A DNA stretch of 64,000 nt from Selaginella tamariscina (GCA_003024785.1 PUQB01000416.1:122501-186500), one strand, 5' to 3'; shown: positions 38,252-50,598, counted from the first letter of the stretch. A program made the numbers and translations. Notes: generated from the letters alone by a model not told the origin.

Positions 38252-39171
38252 AACAAAGTTATGGGTATATGTGTGTATAAATGTGGAAGCAGCTTTAGAA
38301 ATGAATAATATCTACTGATATCAGCAGAGCACTTGTTGAGAGTTGGCAAGGCATGTCGGCCACACATAAAGACAACACATACACATATAATATGTATATG
38401 TGCGTGTGTGTGTGTGTATTTAAATATATATTATACGTATGGTTATTTGTTTAATCGTTTCTTTTGAGAGGGATCGGGAACTGAGTTATAGAATTCAACT
38501 CCCTCTCCTAGTGGACAGTATTATATTTAATATGATATAGTAAGTATATATATTTTATATGAATTGCTGCTCGAGGATTAAGTTATAATTAATTAATTAA
38601 TTAATAAGTAAATATGGGAAAACGCCAGCAAAGAAACAGGCGAATTCCGGCTGTCATGCATAGTATACGCAAACATATGATATATAATGTCTCTGAGTTA
38701 GAGGGCAAGAGGATCGGTCTTTGGTTGTTCCCAAAGGTATATTCCAGAAATAATTAAATTAATATTTTATTATTATTAAAAAAAAAATTAAAATAATTTA
38801 GAAAAGAAAGTTTAAGTGAATACAACAACCTCATCTTTTGACAGGACATGACAAGATTATTCCTTTGCAGATCATATTCCCACACGAGGCTAGATAAAAG
38901 ACACATCGCCACTACCAGTATAATTAAATATATATAATATTTTAAACTATACATTTAATTAATTTGTACTATAAATTTTAATTAATATATAACTGTTGCC
39001 CATACCAATGAGTCAGTAGATAAAAGTCAAGATGCTAACAATTCATTCATTTATCTAGAAAACTCCCTCCCAACGTGGGGTTTGTAAGCTTTTGTCATCT
39101 TTATATATGTATATATATACACACACATTAATGTGATAAATATAATATTTATATATACGTAAAGTATCACA

Positions 39172-39227
<56 letters not shown>

Positions 39228-40430
39228 GCGGACTCCGTTCTGAAACACAACAGAGTTGCTCTTGTTTTGCAATGCAAAGGCCTGGCATTTTGCAGCTGCA
39301 AAACTGGCATCTGCTCTGTTATCTGTTCTGTTGTTGAAATGCACGCAATAAGTGTCTATACACACACACACACACACACATACACACACACACAAACATT
39401 AATAGATATATAAACGTGTAGTGCGTGTAGTTTCATATTAACTTCTGTGGTTTTATCATATATATATAGAGAGAGAGAGAGAGATGTATAAACACGTATA
39501 TAATTGACAAATCCGTATGTAATAATACATGTATATATACATATAAATTTATTCCATATGACGATAAGGTGATCGAATTACATATATATTCGAAAGCGTA
39601 TATAAGATTACTCTCCCGGAAGCCGACAAATGATCCATATAAAAAATTAAGTAGCGCCGATTGAGATAAGCGGCGCCGCCAGGAGGTGGGCCCACGTGTC
39701 GGTTGGTGGGGACGACGATGTCGGTAAATAAAGGAGCTGCACGTGGAACTGCTTCCATTGGGGCATCTGACGGAGGCCAGTGCCTGTCAGTCAGTTCGTA
39801 GAGCATATTCCGTCTTAACATGCTAACATAACGGCCCACCCAATCCCGCCACGTGTCTTTAAGGAGTTAATGTCAACTTCATGATTACATTAGGGTGCGT
39901 ACGGACCACGTCAGGAGTATCATATTCGTATACGCAACTAGAGGCGTGTAGATTGGAGGCATATAACAATGTGTGAGAGCATCTACATATTGAAAGTTTT
40001 TCAATGCATACGACAAATTGTGCTTTATATATATGTATATACGTGTACACACATATGTGTATGCATGCGTGTCTCCATTTTTTATATATTAAACACCCTA
40101 ATCACCTATGCATTGACACACATGTAGCGTGTGTGTACGTGTGCGTGTGGAGACAGAGCTTATCCTAACAAAATGATTAAGGGACGCACTTGGGGATAAT
40201 GATATACCGCATGCTAATTATATATATGGGACCAATTATTCTTATGTGGGGTTATGCATGTACATGTCTGTGAAGGAAACAGTGGAAATAATGGGGTTGC
40301 TACATCCTCAGGACACAATAAGCAAAGGAATGTGTTGAGACATACCCATCAGGGAAAAGCTTTAAAATATATATCCCCTTGCCCCTCTTGATACTTGACA
40401 AAAGGGACACAGATCCCGAGAATATTCCCC
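38252..40430. other. Intergenic region with microsatellites
   Basis: AT-rich, with TG, GA, CA and TA runs and no gene I can support. A GC-richer patch at 39640-39860 contains CACGTG/CACGTC-type words and GTGGGCCC. It may be regulatory; the open frame on its minus strand resembles nothing known. Confidence 0.45.
39174..39225. repeat. (TA)n microsatellite
   Basis: About 26 uninterrupted TA units. Confidence 0.95.
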
Positions 40431-40700
40431 CGGTCAAGCGGCGCTGACCTGTCACCGACAGGGCGGCGCCGCGGAGCCGCAAACCCAGCCGGTCGTGGTG
40501 GGCCCGCCTGTCGCCTTGTACGGATGCGGGAAACCGGCGACCGGCCCAGAGTGACCGGTCCAAAGACATTCCGACCGGTCACGGTCCCACCTTCCAATAT
40601 GACACAGAGTGCCGTACGGGTGGCCCAGGCGTACGGAATGGGCACTTTGGGAGCGTGTAATGTGCTGTGCATTATGGAAGACTGATCATCATCATCATCC
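40430..40700 (+). promoter_or_regulatory. GC-rich probable promoter of the ARF gene, with inverted repeats
   Basis: Marked GC-rich island upstream of the ARF leader. It contains a perfect inverted repeat GTGACCGGTC / GACCGGTCAC (40551-40560 and 40573-40582, 12-bp spacer) and CCTGTC-ACC-GACAGG near 40449-40463, an inverted pair of the TGTC auxin-element core. Whether these bind ARF or another factor is not shown. Confidence 0.4.
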
Positions 40701-40739
40701 CCTTCTGTCTCTCTCAGCTAGTGTGTTCTGTGCTTGGCT

Positions 40740-40781
40740 ATGGCGGACAAGCTTGCTTCCCTGTCCTGAATGAGTTTTTGA
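40740..40781 (+). promoter_or_regulatory. Two abutting upstream ORFs in the ARF leader
   Basis: ATG at 40740 opens a 9-codon uORF (MADKLASLS, stop 40767-40769). The next base starts a second one (ATG AGT TTT TGA, 40770-40781). Further short uORFs follow, including one starting at the AAATGGTCC near 40938 and one near 41019. uORF control of ARF translation is known in angiosperms. That these lie in the transcript is inferred. Confidence 0.45.
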
Positions 40782-41076
40782 CAATCTTATTGAGAATCCT
40801 CCCAGATCTGAGCGGATCTCATTCTACTCGTGGTGTTTTCCCAGATCTTGGGTGTTTATTGTCGGGCTTGTCGGAAACCGGCCGGCATTTGTGTTCCATT
40901 GCTCCGTTCCTGTGTTGGGTAGTTCATAGATCTCCGAAATGGTCCCTCTCTGGGTCAGAATCTCAAATGGTTCACTGGCTTGTGGATAAGCATACAATGG
41001 GCCACATAGATCAGTAGATTTTTCATGTTGGGCAGCTAAATCTAGCATAGATACAGCGTAATCTTCACTGATCTTC

Positions 41077-44000
41077 ATGGAAGGTAACGAAAGATTTCTT
41101 CGACAGGAAATGTAATGATTAATGTCTGGTTGTCTGCGTACAGGGGACAAGAAGACGATGAACACAGCGCTCTGGTTGGAATGCGCCGGGCCATTGGTGA
41201 CACTACCAACTGTTGGAAGCCATGTTGTCTACTTTCCTCAAGGCCATAGTGAACAGGTAAAAATCTCACACCCTTTGCCCTTTTCAGCTTTCTTAAAAGA
41301 ACCCTTTTACCCTTTTCCAGGTTGTTGCTTCTACACAAAAGGAAGGTGAAACTGAGATCCCCAGTTACCCCAATCTTCTCCCCATCTCATTTGCCTTCTT
41401 CACAACATCACCTTCATGTAAGTTCTTACGTTAATAAGTTGCTAAGGTTATATCATTGAAGGTTACATAGACACTTTGCGTGCGTGCGTGTGTGTGCGTG
41501 TGTGTGAGAGAGAGAGAGAGAGAGTAAAAGGTTTGTGTAGGCTGATCCGGATACGGACGAGGTGTATGCACAAATGACATTACTGCCAGTACAAAATGAG
41601 AAGCAACCATATATGACACATGATCTCGGTATACAGCCAAAGCAGCCGACACTCTCCTTTTGTAAAAACTCACAGCGAGTGATACTAGTACACATGGCGG
41701 TTTCTCCATCCCTCGTCGAGCAGCTGAGAAAGTGTTCCCACCATTGGTACTACTTTAATATATATTATATTATTGTTATAGTATCACATTCAATGTGAAA
41801 CTTTATAATAGCATATCTTCTCTTTCATTATATACTAAGTACTGAGTTTATACAGGATTTTACTAAACAACCACCAGCTCAAGAGCTTGTAGCAAGGGAT
41901 TTACATAACCAACAATGGACATTTCGACATATTTACAGAGGTATGTCTTAACAAGTGTTAAATAAGCATAATTAATTAATGAAACCTGTCTCAATCATTT
42001 CAGGCCAACCAAGAAGGCATCTTCTTACAACTGGCTGGAGTGTTTTTGTCAGTGCCAAGAGATTACAAGCTGGAGACACAGTCCTGTTCATCAGGTATAT
42101 TAAGTATACATACAAATCTATATGCATATATAAGTGTGTGTACTTACTTTGTGTTTACGTAGAGATGAGAACAATCAGCTTCTGCTGGGTATAAGGCGTG
42201 CAAACAGGCAGCAAGCTAATGTACCTTCGTCACTTCTTTCAAGTGACAGCATGCTTATTGGTGTACTTGCTGCAGCTGCTCATGCTGCAACTACAAATAG
42301 CAGATTCACTATATTTTACAATCCAAGGTATGTATACATATGTTTTGTTTTACGTACATGTACACACACGCACACATATATTAACTTTGAATAACAGGGC
42401 AAGCTTCTCAGAGTTCGTGGTGCCATTTTTGCAAGTTCAGCAAAGCTACATATCATCCCCGAGTCACTGTAGGAATGCGTTTCCGTATGGAGCTTGAAAC
42501 AGAAGATTCTAGCACAAGAAGGTTTGAAATCTCTCTCTTTTAAACTAAATGTACCCAGGCTAACTATACTTTTTTGACACAGATACATGGGGACTATTAC
42601 TGGCATAGGTGATCTAGACCCTGCAAAGTGGCCAAACTCTCTCTGGAGAACCTTGAAAGTAAGTCTTGTGTGTGAGACAGATACACACCTATATATACAT
42701 GCACATGTATGTATTATATATCATTTGTATATATGTGCAGGTTGGCTGGGATGAATCAACTGCTGGCCAAAGGCAACGAAGAGTATCTTTATGGGAAATA
42801 GAACCTTTAACAGCACCATATTTTCCATGCACGTCCTCGCTCTTCTTAAGGAAACGCACACCGCTTAGATGGTAAACTATGCAACACATACATACAACAC
42901 TACCTTCGCATATGCACTACATATAACATGTATATATTTAACTAGGTGAACTGGATGAGCTTGATGCGATTCGATCACAAGTATGGGCGAGGGGGGAAGA
43001 CGGGAAGATGGATCTTCGTGCACTGAATGCAGCAGGGCTGAATATCGAACACTGGCTTCGTCTGCAGCAAAAGCCAGAAATCATAACTTCATCACAACGG
43101 ATAATTACTACAGAGCACTCGCAGCACAGGCACTCCAGGAAATTCGAAGTGTTGACACGAAACAACAGCAGCAGCAACAGGTATACACACACACACACGT
43201 ATATACATGTATATCTTGATGAATCTACTACAATGTGTAATACTTACTAGAGTATATGTTTACAGCAGCAACAGCAATACTTACCTCAAGCACAGCCCGT
43301 AATCCAGCTATCCCAGCAACAAATGCAATACAGAAATCCTTCGCAATACACACAACCCCACAGCAGCAGGCAAGTACTAACCATACATGTGTATGTGTAT
43401 ATATATATTATTTATTTATTTATTTATAATGTAATATATGTTTACAGCAGCAACAGCAATACTTACCAAGCGCAACAAACCCAGCAGCAAGGACAGCAGA
43501 TCCAGCAACAAAACCCGCCTAATTACCAAATGCAGAATACTCTATTACAACAAAATATGAACGCTTCGAGGATGTTTAACGAGGATACGTCTGCAAGCTT
43601 CGGGAATTCCTAATAACAACTACCTTCTCTACAGAGTCTGCTTAACACGGATAATCAGTTCATTAACAAGGCTTCTGCTCCACAAATGCAGCAACAACAA
43701 AGTGTTTCTACTGTTATTACACCTCCGGGACTCTTAGGTGTGTTGCATATTCGTATATGTGTGTGTGTGTGTGTTTGTGTAGACAGAGGTGTATGTATGT
43801 ATATGTTACACATGTACATAACGTTATATATCTATAAATACAAACGTTTAACCGTATGTTAACTATTATAGCTCAAGAACCACAACTCTCAGGCTCATGG
43901 ATGTCATCCATACGAGACCCAACAACACACTCAGTGGTAGTAAGCCCAAGAAACCTGGAATCTTCCACAACCCATACGTTGCAACAGCATCTGTTGCTCA

Positions 44001-44239
44001 AAGATCCCTGGAATCTCCCGCGAATCCTTACGTGGCAACAGCTCTACAGTTGCACATATATACAGGGATAATTCCTCACACCAAGCCGAGCAGGATGTCC
44101 AGTCTGTGCAGTCCGATCTTCGCAGTAACCTTCTGTTTGGTGTTAATATCGACAGCCCTCTTATGCTATCTAATCAGATCCCATATGCAACTGCTGCAAA
44201 CTCCATGGACAAAGGTGTGTATGTACATACTATATAGAT

Positions 44240-44305
<66 letters not shown>

Positions 44306-45188
44306 CTTACATGTTTGTGTGAATGCAGCGAGTTCAATGGAGAAGGGTAATCCATATGGGAGCTGTATAGAAAAGGGGAAAGACGTGAACCAGTTTGGGA
44401 TTCTTGGGGGTTCTTGTTCACCGTCGGGATCTGATATGCATGTGAGTGCGGGAACCCTGTTGCTGTGGATGATAGTCCAACAAGCTGGCAACAGCAACAT
44501 CAACAACAGCCGCCACAGCAACAGCAGCAACAGCAACCACAGCAGATTCAACCCTCACCGATGAGGACATTCACTAAGGTATCTCTCTCTCTCTCTCTCT
44601 CTCCAACAAGTTTATACATACATATCGAGTGTATATGTATACACACACATGCTTTTATTGTATATAAGAGTATATGCAGCGTGCTTATACGTTCTTACAT
44701 ATACAGGTGTATAAGACGGGTTCAGTGGGACGGTCTATAGACGTAACAAGGTTGAAAAACTACGATGAGCTCCGTAGGGAGATTGCACGTATGTTTAATC
44801 TGGAGGGACAACTGTTGGATCCTAGCCGTTCGTCCTGGCAACTCGTGTTCGTCGATCACGAAGGGGACGTTCTTCTCGTTGGAGATGACCCTTGGGAGTA
44901 AGTCACTTACTTACACACACATACACATTTAGGATTATATGTAAACCATATGTGTGTGTGTTAACTATGGGTTTAATAAAATGCAGGGAGTTTGTGGGAT
45001 GTGTAAGGTTTATAAAGATATTATCTCCATCGGAGGTACAACAAATGAACAGGGAAAACTTAGAATCCATAGCTACAGTGCCGAACCAGAGGCAAACAAG
45101 CAGTACCTCTGAAGATATGCAACAAGATAACAACAACAACAACAATAACTATACACAGCTTGCATATCATCCCAGGCAGGAATTTTGA
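41077..45188 (+). CDS. ARF: Auxin response factor, class-A (activator)-like
   Basis: Exon 1 is only ATG GAA G (41077-41083). Exon 2 (41144-41256) gives [20 protein letters not shown] and [10 protein letters not shown]. Then 41321-41419 ([18 protein letters not shown]), 41541-41746 ([33 protein letters not shown], start of the B3 domain), 41856-41940 ([10 protein letters not shown]), 42004-42094 ([27 protein letters not shown]), 42163-42327 and 42398-42521 (ARF-type middle region), 42583-42659 ([20 protein letters not shown]) and 42741-42872 ([20 protein letters not shown]). A Gln-rich middle region (about 43080-44560) follows, as in activator ARFs. The C-terminal PB1 (AUX/IAA-type) domain shows [17 protein letters not shown], the conserved Lys, and [17 protein letters not shown] with the acidic D..D.P patch (about 44570-45020). 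Stop is at 45186-45188. It binds TGTC auxin elements and is repressed by Aux/IAA through PB1. At least three single-base shifts (for example near 41660 and 42195) look like errors. Confidence 0.9.
43253..43470 (+). repeat. Duplicated exon start in the ARF glutamine-rich region
   Basis: The segment ATATGTTTACAGCAGCAACA plus GCAATACTTACC, including the intron end and splice acceptor, occurs at 43253-43285 and again at 43434-43467. The two Gln-rich exons therefore arose by local duplication. Confidence 0.75.
44236..44304. repeat. (GATA)n(GA)n microsatellite in an ARF intron
   Basis: About ten GATA units pass directly into about 17 GA units. Confidence 0.95.
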
Positions 45189-45461
45189 GAAAATTCCCAA
45201 AATGGCCCTCACGTTTCGAGGAAATTCTCAAAATGGCCCTCTCCGGGATTCTAAAGCTTATATAATCCTGGTATCAATTTTGTAAACTCCTCCCTTGTAC
45301 TATTTCCTGTACAGTCTTATATAACTGCTAATTACATGATGATTTCCGGGTTTACTCTCTCTAAGATTATTGTTTATTCTTGGCATATGCTTCATACGAT
45401 ATACTACAGATGCCGGAATATTCAGGCTCTCTTTTAGGGCTTGGAATTAGGGCTTAGGAGA
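45189..45461. promoter_or_regulatory. Spacer between ARF and helicase-lobe genes, with a 32-bp direct repeat
   Basis: GAAATTCTCAAAATGGCCCTC-type words occur at 45187-45210 and 45219-45242 (period 32). The first copy starts at the ARF stop codon. The rest is probably the ARF 3' UTR and the promoter of the next gene. Confidence 0.5.
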
Positions 45462-46987
45462 ATGGAGAGTGTGGGAGGAGAGCTCTCGAGGCACTACTAT
45501 ATTGCTGTTGATCGACAAGAGTTTAAGATGGTCTCTCTCTCGCGCTCTCTCATTTGTATATATTTTTATATATTCTTGTACAGGGGACATTTTTTGATTT
45601 ATTAGAGCATTTCTGGAGGCGGTCTGCGGTTCCATTAGTAATTTGTTGCAGTTCTCGGGACAGTCTTGACTCTGTATCGGCAGCTGTGTCATCCCGTCCT
45701 CATTTCCATGCCAAATTCCTCGTAAGCATTTTAATACGTTACTTTAATTGTGTGTGTGTGTGTGTGGTGAGAGAGAGAGGAGAGCATGTACTTATAAATA
45801 CTATAAAAAGATACAGTACAGACTCTACAACACAAACACATACACACACACGTCCACACGTGTGTGTGCAGAGACATATATATGTATAGATAGATAGATA
45901 GATATGAAAATATACTAATGCTGTTGTGGGTGTTTGTATTCAATTTATGTACCCATACTATACATGTGTTTGTGTTCGAGTATATATGTAGAGAGAGAGA
46001 GAGGGAGATGTATACACATAGCTTCCATTCATAATTTCATGTGAAGTATGTTTGCTTTTGTGATAATATATGACGTTGCCATTTTACACACAACACACAT
46101 GCTATTAATGATTAACAGATGTGTTAATTTTAAGAGATCAAATGAGCATCTATATATACATAACATATCATATGTATGTTCACACATTTATGTGTTGTGT
46201 GTGTGTGTGTGTATGTGTATACTGGATTTACTAGCTTAATTAAACAGCACAGTGATCTGGCAGAAGATGAGAGAGTGAATGCAATCGAGGAGTTTAGACG
46301 TGCAATGTCGGAATGGAAGAAGGGAATATTCTTGGAAGATGGTGTTCCCCCGAAGCTCTTCCTCCTCATTGTAACTGATGCTTGTTTACCATCCAACACT
46401 CTTGGGGACCATTCACTTCTTGCAAGAGCGATCGTAAACTATGACTTCCCCATGAAGAAGGTACGTGTACCACACGTACACACACACACACACACCACAC
46501 ACACACAAGCCTTAGTATACATTCACATGTAAATTTTCAGTATACATATGGTTTTTTAATATGAAACTGTAGTATTGTTAAGGCCTTATTTAATTTTTAA
46601 AATTTATTTTAATGTGTAGGAGGCATACATAAGGCGTTTGACAGCGTGTTTAAGGCCAGCGGCAACAAATGTCACGAAGGCTGCTTCTCCTGAATCATCT
46701 GCAAGTAATGTTTGTGTGTGTGTGTGTGTGTGTGAGGGAGAGGGGGAGAGAGAGGGAGCATGTGTTTGTATTGAACTTAATGTGCAGATGGGATTGTGCT
46801 GAACATAATAGTGGGTGCGGAGGTATCAACGTTGAGAAGCATTGAAGAAGGTTGGGGAGTGATCAATGAAATGCCCATAAACGTAAGTACTGTGATATAT
46901 ATATACATAGAACATGTGTGTGTGTGCGCGCGCGCAATGTATTTATCCTCATTTTGTGTATTTATGTAGATAATTGAGCTTCTGTGA
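45462..46987 (+). CDS. Stand-alone RecA2 (helicase C-terminal) lobe protein, eIF4A/DEAD-box-derived
   Basis: Six exons join in frame with no correction: 45462-45530 (MESVGGELSRHYYIAVDRQE), 45584-45721 (FFDLLEHFWRRSAVPLVICC; SRDSLDSVSAAV), 46248-46460 (HSDLAEDERVNAIEEFR, LFLLIVTDACLPS, AIVNYDFP), 46620-46704 (EAYIRRLTACLRP), 46788-46882 (VLNIIVGAEVSTLRSIEE, INEMP) and 46970-46987 (IIELL, stop). The order RHYYIAVDRQEFKM / VICCSSRDSLDSV / HSDLAEDER..AIEEFR / IVTDACLPS / IVNYDFP / YIRR matches motifs Ia' to VI of an eIF4A second lobe, ending MPINIIELL like eIF4A-type MPxxxxDLL. About 205 residues, so the ATP-binding first lobe is absent. The motif V ARGxD and motif VI HRxGRxGR residues are not kept. 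It cannot be an ATPase by itself; a binding or scaffold role is inference. The first intron starts GTCTCT. Confidence 0.75.
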
Positions 46988-47619
46988 CATGTCAAAGCTA
47001 CAATCTGATGTTTATATATATATAGACACACGCACACGCACGCGTTTTTTATTTCGGTGGATTTTTTTGTTTGATACGCTTATACATCGTCTCTATAAAC
47101 TTATATGTTGCATGTTTTATATGAATTTAACCATGACTACGATGTATATTATTCTGTGATGAAGTGATGGTGTGTGTGTGTGTGTGTGTGTGAGCGTGTG
47201 TTGTTTTCAAATACTAAGTACTTGGATTCTTCAACTAATTAATATAAATTAAAATAAGATAACAATATTTGATATCATTGTGATAAGGTTTAGTAATAAA
47301 TTATGGCTGCTTAAAAAAAAAGATAAATATTGTATCTTAATCTAATTAATGAATGATATATAATTGAACATTTTACGTGGTTAAACCTAAAAAAAACATT
47401 TATACATGTATCAAATGTGAAATATATAGCCCCACGTATACCTCTCCTCTATATCTACGGCAGTGTACTTGTGCAATAATGCATGTGTGCGTATATACAT
47501 GGCATGTATTTTAATCATACATGCTCAACGAAACACACACACACAACACACACACTGCTATAATGGCTATTCCAAAAACGAGAGGGTGTTCAAAACGACC
47601 TCATAAACAGTAATTAAGA
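46988..47619. other. Convergent spacer between helicase-lobe gene and SEC61A
   Basis: 3' ends of two convergent genes. It contains TG and CA runs (for example 47172-47192) and AT-rich DNA. No gene. Confidence 0.5.
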
Positions 47620-49902
47620 TTAGAAGCCAAACAAGCCCACCTCAGTAGCCCTTTCCTTGTCGAAGGTTTCGAAGTACTGGTAGATGATCGTCACCGCAAG
47701 TAATATCCCGGTACCCGATCCAATGGCTCCCAAGAAGTCGGCTGCCACCGTCAGAGCTCCGATACAAATGCCGCCAAATGCAGCTGCCGTAGGAATATAC
47801 CGGTTCAGCTCCCTTTGGAGGTTCGATTCCCTGTGCCCCGGCATCACCATTTGTTGCTCCTGCGTTATATTATTATGTTACTATTACGTTATCGTATATC
47901 CATATATGTTATATACATACATGACATAGTATAACAACGTACATGTATATGAAAAACAGACAATGACAGATTCATTACATATATGATGGAACACCTCCAG
48001 GTTTCACATACTAGTCAGTAACTAAAACTAAATATATTATTATAATATACAATTTGGTTATATTATATTCTAATATATATGATTATGTGTAAATACATTG
48101 GCTTTATGTTCTTAAATATTTATATGGTGACAATCTTACCCTTAATTGCTTGGCAACATCTCGTGCCGATGAACCAGAGACCTCAATCCACGTCTTAGAG
48201 AAGAGAGCACATGCCGTGAGCATGAACGTCAGATAGAAAGAGCATGGAAAGGATGTGTAATCATCTCTGACAAGCTGCATAAACATAAATATCATCATTA
48301 CAGTGGTGAGGGAGAGGGTTTTACGAGTTTTGATTAATTAGATTAGATTAGAGAGTGTTTGATACATACATGCAAGTCTAACGATTATAAGTGGCATTAC
48401 TTGTACTATAGTCAATGGTCCACAAATGTAATCATTTATATACCTTGCAGGCGGAGTGATGAAGTAAACGAGACCTCCAACAGGGATCAGCTGACCACTG
48501 TGCGAATATTCAGATTCTTTCCACCTTCCAGGAGGTTCACGAGTAGTTTGTGCTATATCTCTTGTAAAGAAGCTGCAGCATGTCGTAATGTTAATACAAA
48601 ATAATCTATATACCATAATAAACATGGACGATAGGGTTGCGTTGTGTGAATGTGATTAAATTATGATACAGGATTATACCAGAGTAGAATTATGTACAAC
48701 CTGAGAGATGAAGTACAAATTGGAGACGAGGGCCGACTGAAGAATGATGGGCATGTTGGAGGTGTAGAAGAGCTTGATGGGGTAAAATCCCTGCTGTCCA
48801 CGTGCACTCTTCGATCGTACGGGTAGTACGACACGGAATCCCTGGAAGTATATGACGACGAGGAAGACCAGTACGGTCGCACACAGGTTCGTCACATTGG
48901 GAAGGTTTTGCCTGTAAAACACATAATGTCATCCATATCTTCACATCTCTCTGTACATCTCTGTTCGTATACACACACATTAGAGCACATTGTACGCTAA
49001 CCTGTAAAATGCTTCTCTCAGCGCTCTGACTTTGTCGGTACGAGTGATCAGAAGATGGAACAATGCGATGATTGCTCCCTCAAACTCGGCTCCACGTCCG
49101 CTGTTGATGGTTGTCGGGCTGAATGCCTTCCAGATAATGTTCTCACTGAAATTTAGATAAATGAAAAAGTTGTAAGTGAAAGTACATAATAATATATGTG
49201 ATTTGCAGATATGAGAATTTACTAGTGTCTCGTACCAAATGTTGGTAGCAATGAAAAGAGAAATTCCAGAGCCAAGACCGTATCCTTTCTGGAGTAGCTC
49301 ATCCAAACAGATGACAATGATTCCGGCGAAAAAGAGTTGGATGATGATCAAAATGGCGTTTCCCGCTCCAAGGTCATGTACGTCTCCATACATTCCAGAC
49401 AGCACGTAAGCTACAGCCTCTCCGATTGTTATCAGGACTCCAAGGAGCTTCTGAGCTCCATTCCTGCAAAAGATATATAATGAAATCTACAGAACGATAT
49501 ATGTAACAATAGGATATATATACACTCATTGAATGCATAAATGAAATTAATATGCTTACAGAAGTGCTCGGTCTTCTCGGACATTGTTGTCAACTTCGAT
49601 AATTTTTGAACCCGCTAGAAGTTGCATCACAAGGCCCGAAGTGACGATCGGTGTGATACCCAACTCCATGACGGTTCCACGGTTGGATGCGAGGATAAAC
49701 GCATCCAGTAGAACGGATCAGACCCAGTTGCGGAATGAATTCCATAGAGCGGCAGTTGACTGCAGACTAGGAAAATAAACAGAGCAACGACTGTGTAGAG
49801 CACCTTCTCCCTGAAAGGCACCTTCCTGTCCGCTGTTTGAACTTCGGGTAGTACTGAAAGAAACGGCCTGACCAAGTGCAACACACGGAATCCTCCACCC
49901 AT
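47620..49902 (-). CDS. SEC61A: Protein translocon subunit SEC61 alpha
   Basis: Minus-strand gene with start ATG at 49902: [20 protein letters not shown]. Further exons give [125 protein letters not shown]-like sequence, [20 protein letters not shown] and [20 protein letters not shown], ending TEVGLFGF and stop at 47620-47622. This is the ten-helix pore subunit of the ER protein-conducting channel, usually about 475 residues. At least seven exons. One base seems missing near 49705 (DPFYWMR to LASNRGTV), improbable as a real lesion in so constrained a gene. The exon around 48338-48600 is the poorest match. It is the only sizeable minus-strand host gene here. Confidence 0.9.
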
Positions 49903-50099
49903 GTTTGTCCTGCATCAATCATTTTAGAAAAACAAGATTATTTCAGCAATTCGGACCGAAATCCTGGAAATACCGATCTGAAGCTAGAGCGCCTAGATTC
50001 AAAGCATTCAGACAAGTATTTCAAAGATTTACACGAATCTAGAGCAGCCGCACACAGATCTACACTTAGAAGCTCGATTCTTACCTCTTATTCTGCCGC

Positions 50100-50125
50100 A
50101 GACGCAACAACCCTAACCCTTACCG
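50100..50125 (-). promoter_or_regulatory. Telo-box upstream of SEC61A
   Basis: AACCCTAACCCT at about 50108-50119, some 200 bp upstream of the SEC61A start codon. It is a motif common near start sites of plant housekeeping genes. An intron in the 5' leader is possible (CTTAC at 50081-50085, read on the minus strand as a GTAAG donor). Confidence 0.4.
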
Positions 50126-50249
50126 CGTGGTTTATATATATAATTATGTAAAACACACATGCATTTCATACCGTTGAGTTTTTATTCTCAAAGTGGGTCT
50201 AGCTTCAGGCTTGGGACGTGCCTGCAATATATATGTATATATATACATG

Positions 50250-50530
50250 TACGTATGTGTGTGTGTGTGTGTGTGTGTGTCTATATACATATATATATAC
50301 ATATATATGTACCACAAAAAAATTATATATTTATTACATTTATATTATATCTATAATGTATACACACGTATATTACGTATATATCTCCACAAGAGATTTC
50401 GCAGTGTTGAAGCTTACGGGTAGCATCTTTCCGTGTCCCAGTATACATACATGGTTAATGTGTGTTTAAGTGCGTTTGCGTGTGTATATATGTTCATATA
50501 TACAAATGAATAACCTGAACCATATGATTG

Positions 50531-50587
<57 letters not shown>

Positions 50588-50590
50588 CAA
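50250..50590. repeat. Microsatellite cluster: (GT)n, (AT)n, (CT)n(CA)n
   Basis: A GT run at 50256-50281, interrupted AT runs to 50310, and a CT run passing into a CA run at 50530-50588. Confidence 0.9.
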
Positions 50591-50598
50591 CACGCAAT

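Noticed and set aside
39051-39395. Open frames encoding runs of Ile-Tyr and Cys-Val
   Set aside because: These are translations of (TA)n and (CA)n microsatellites, not genes.
40395-40685. Open frames on both strands of the GC-rich island
   Set aside because: High GC lowers stop frequency there; neither translation looks like a protein and the position fits a promoter or leader.
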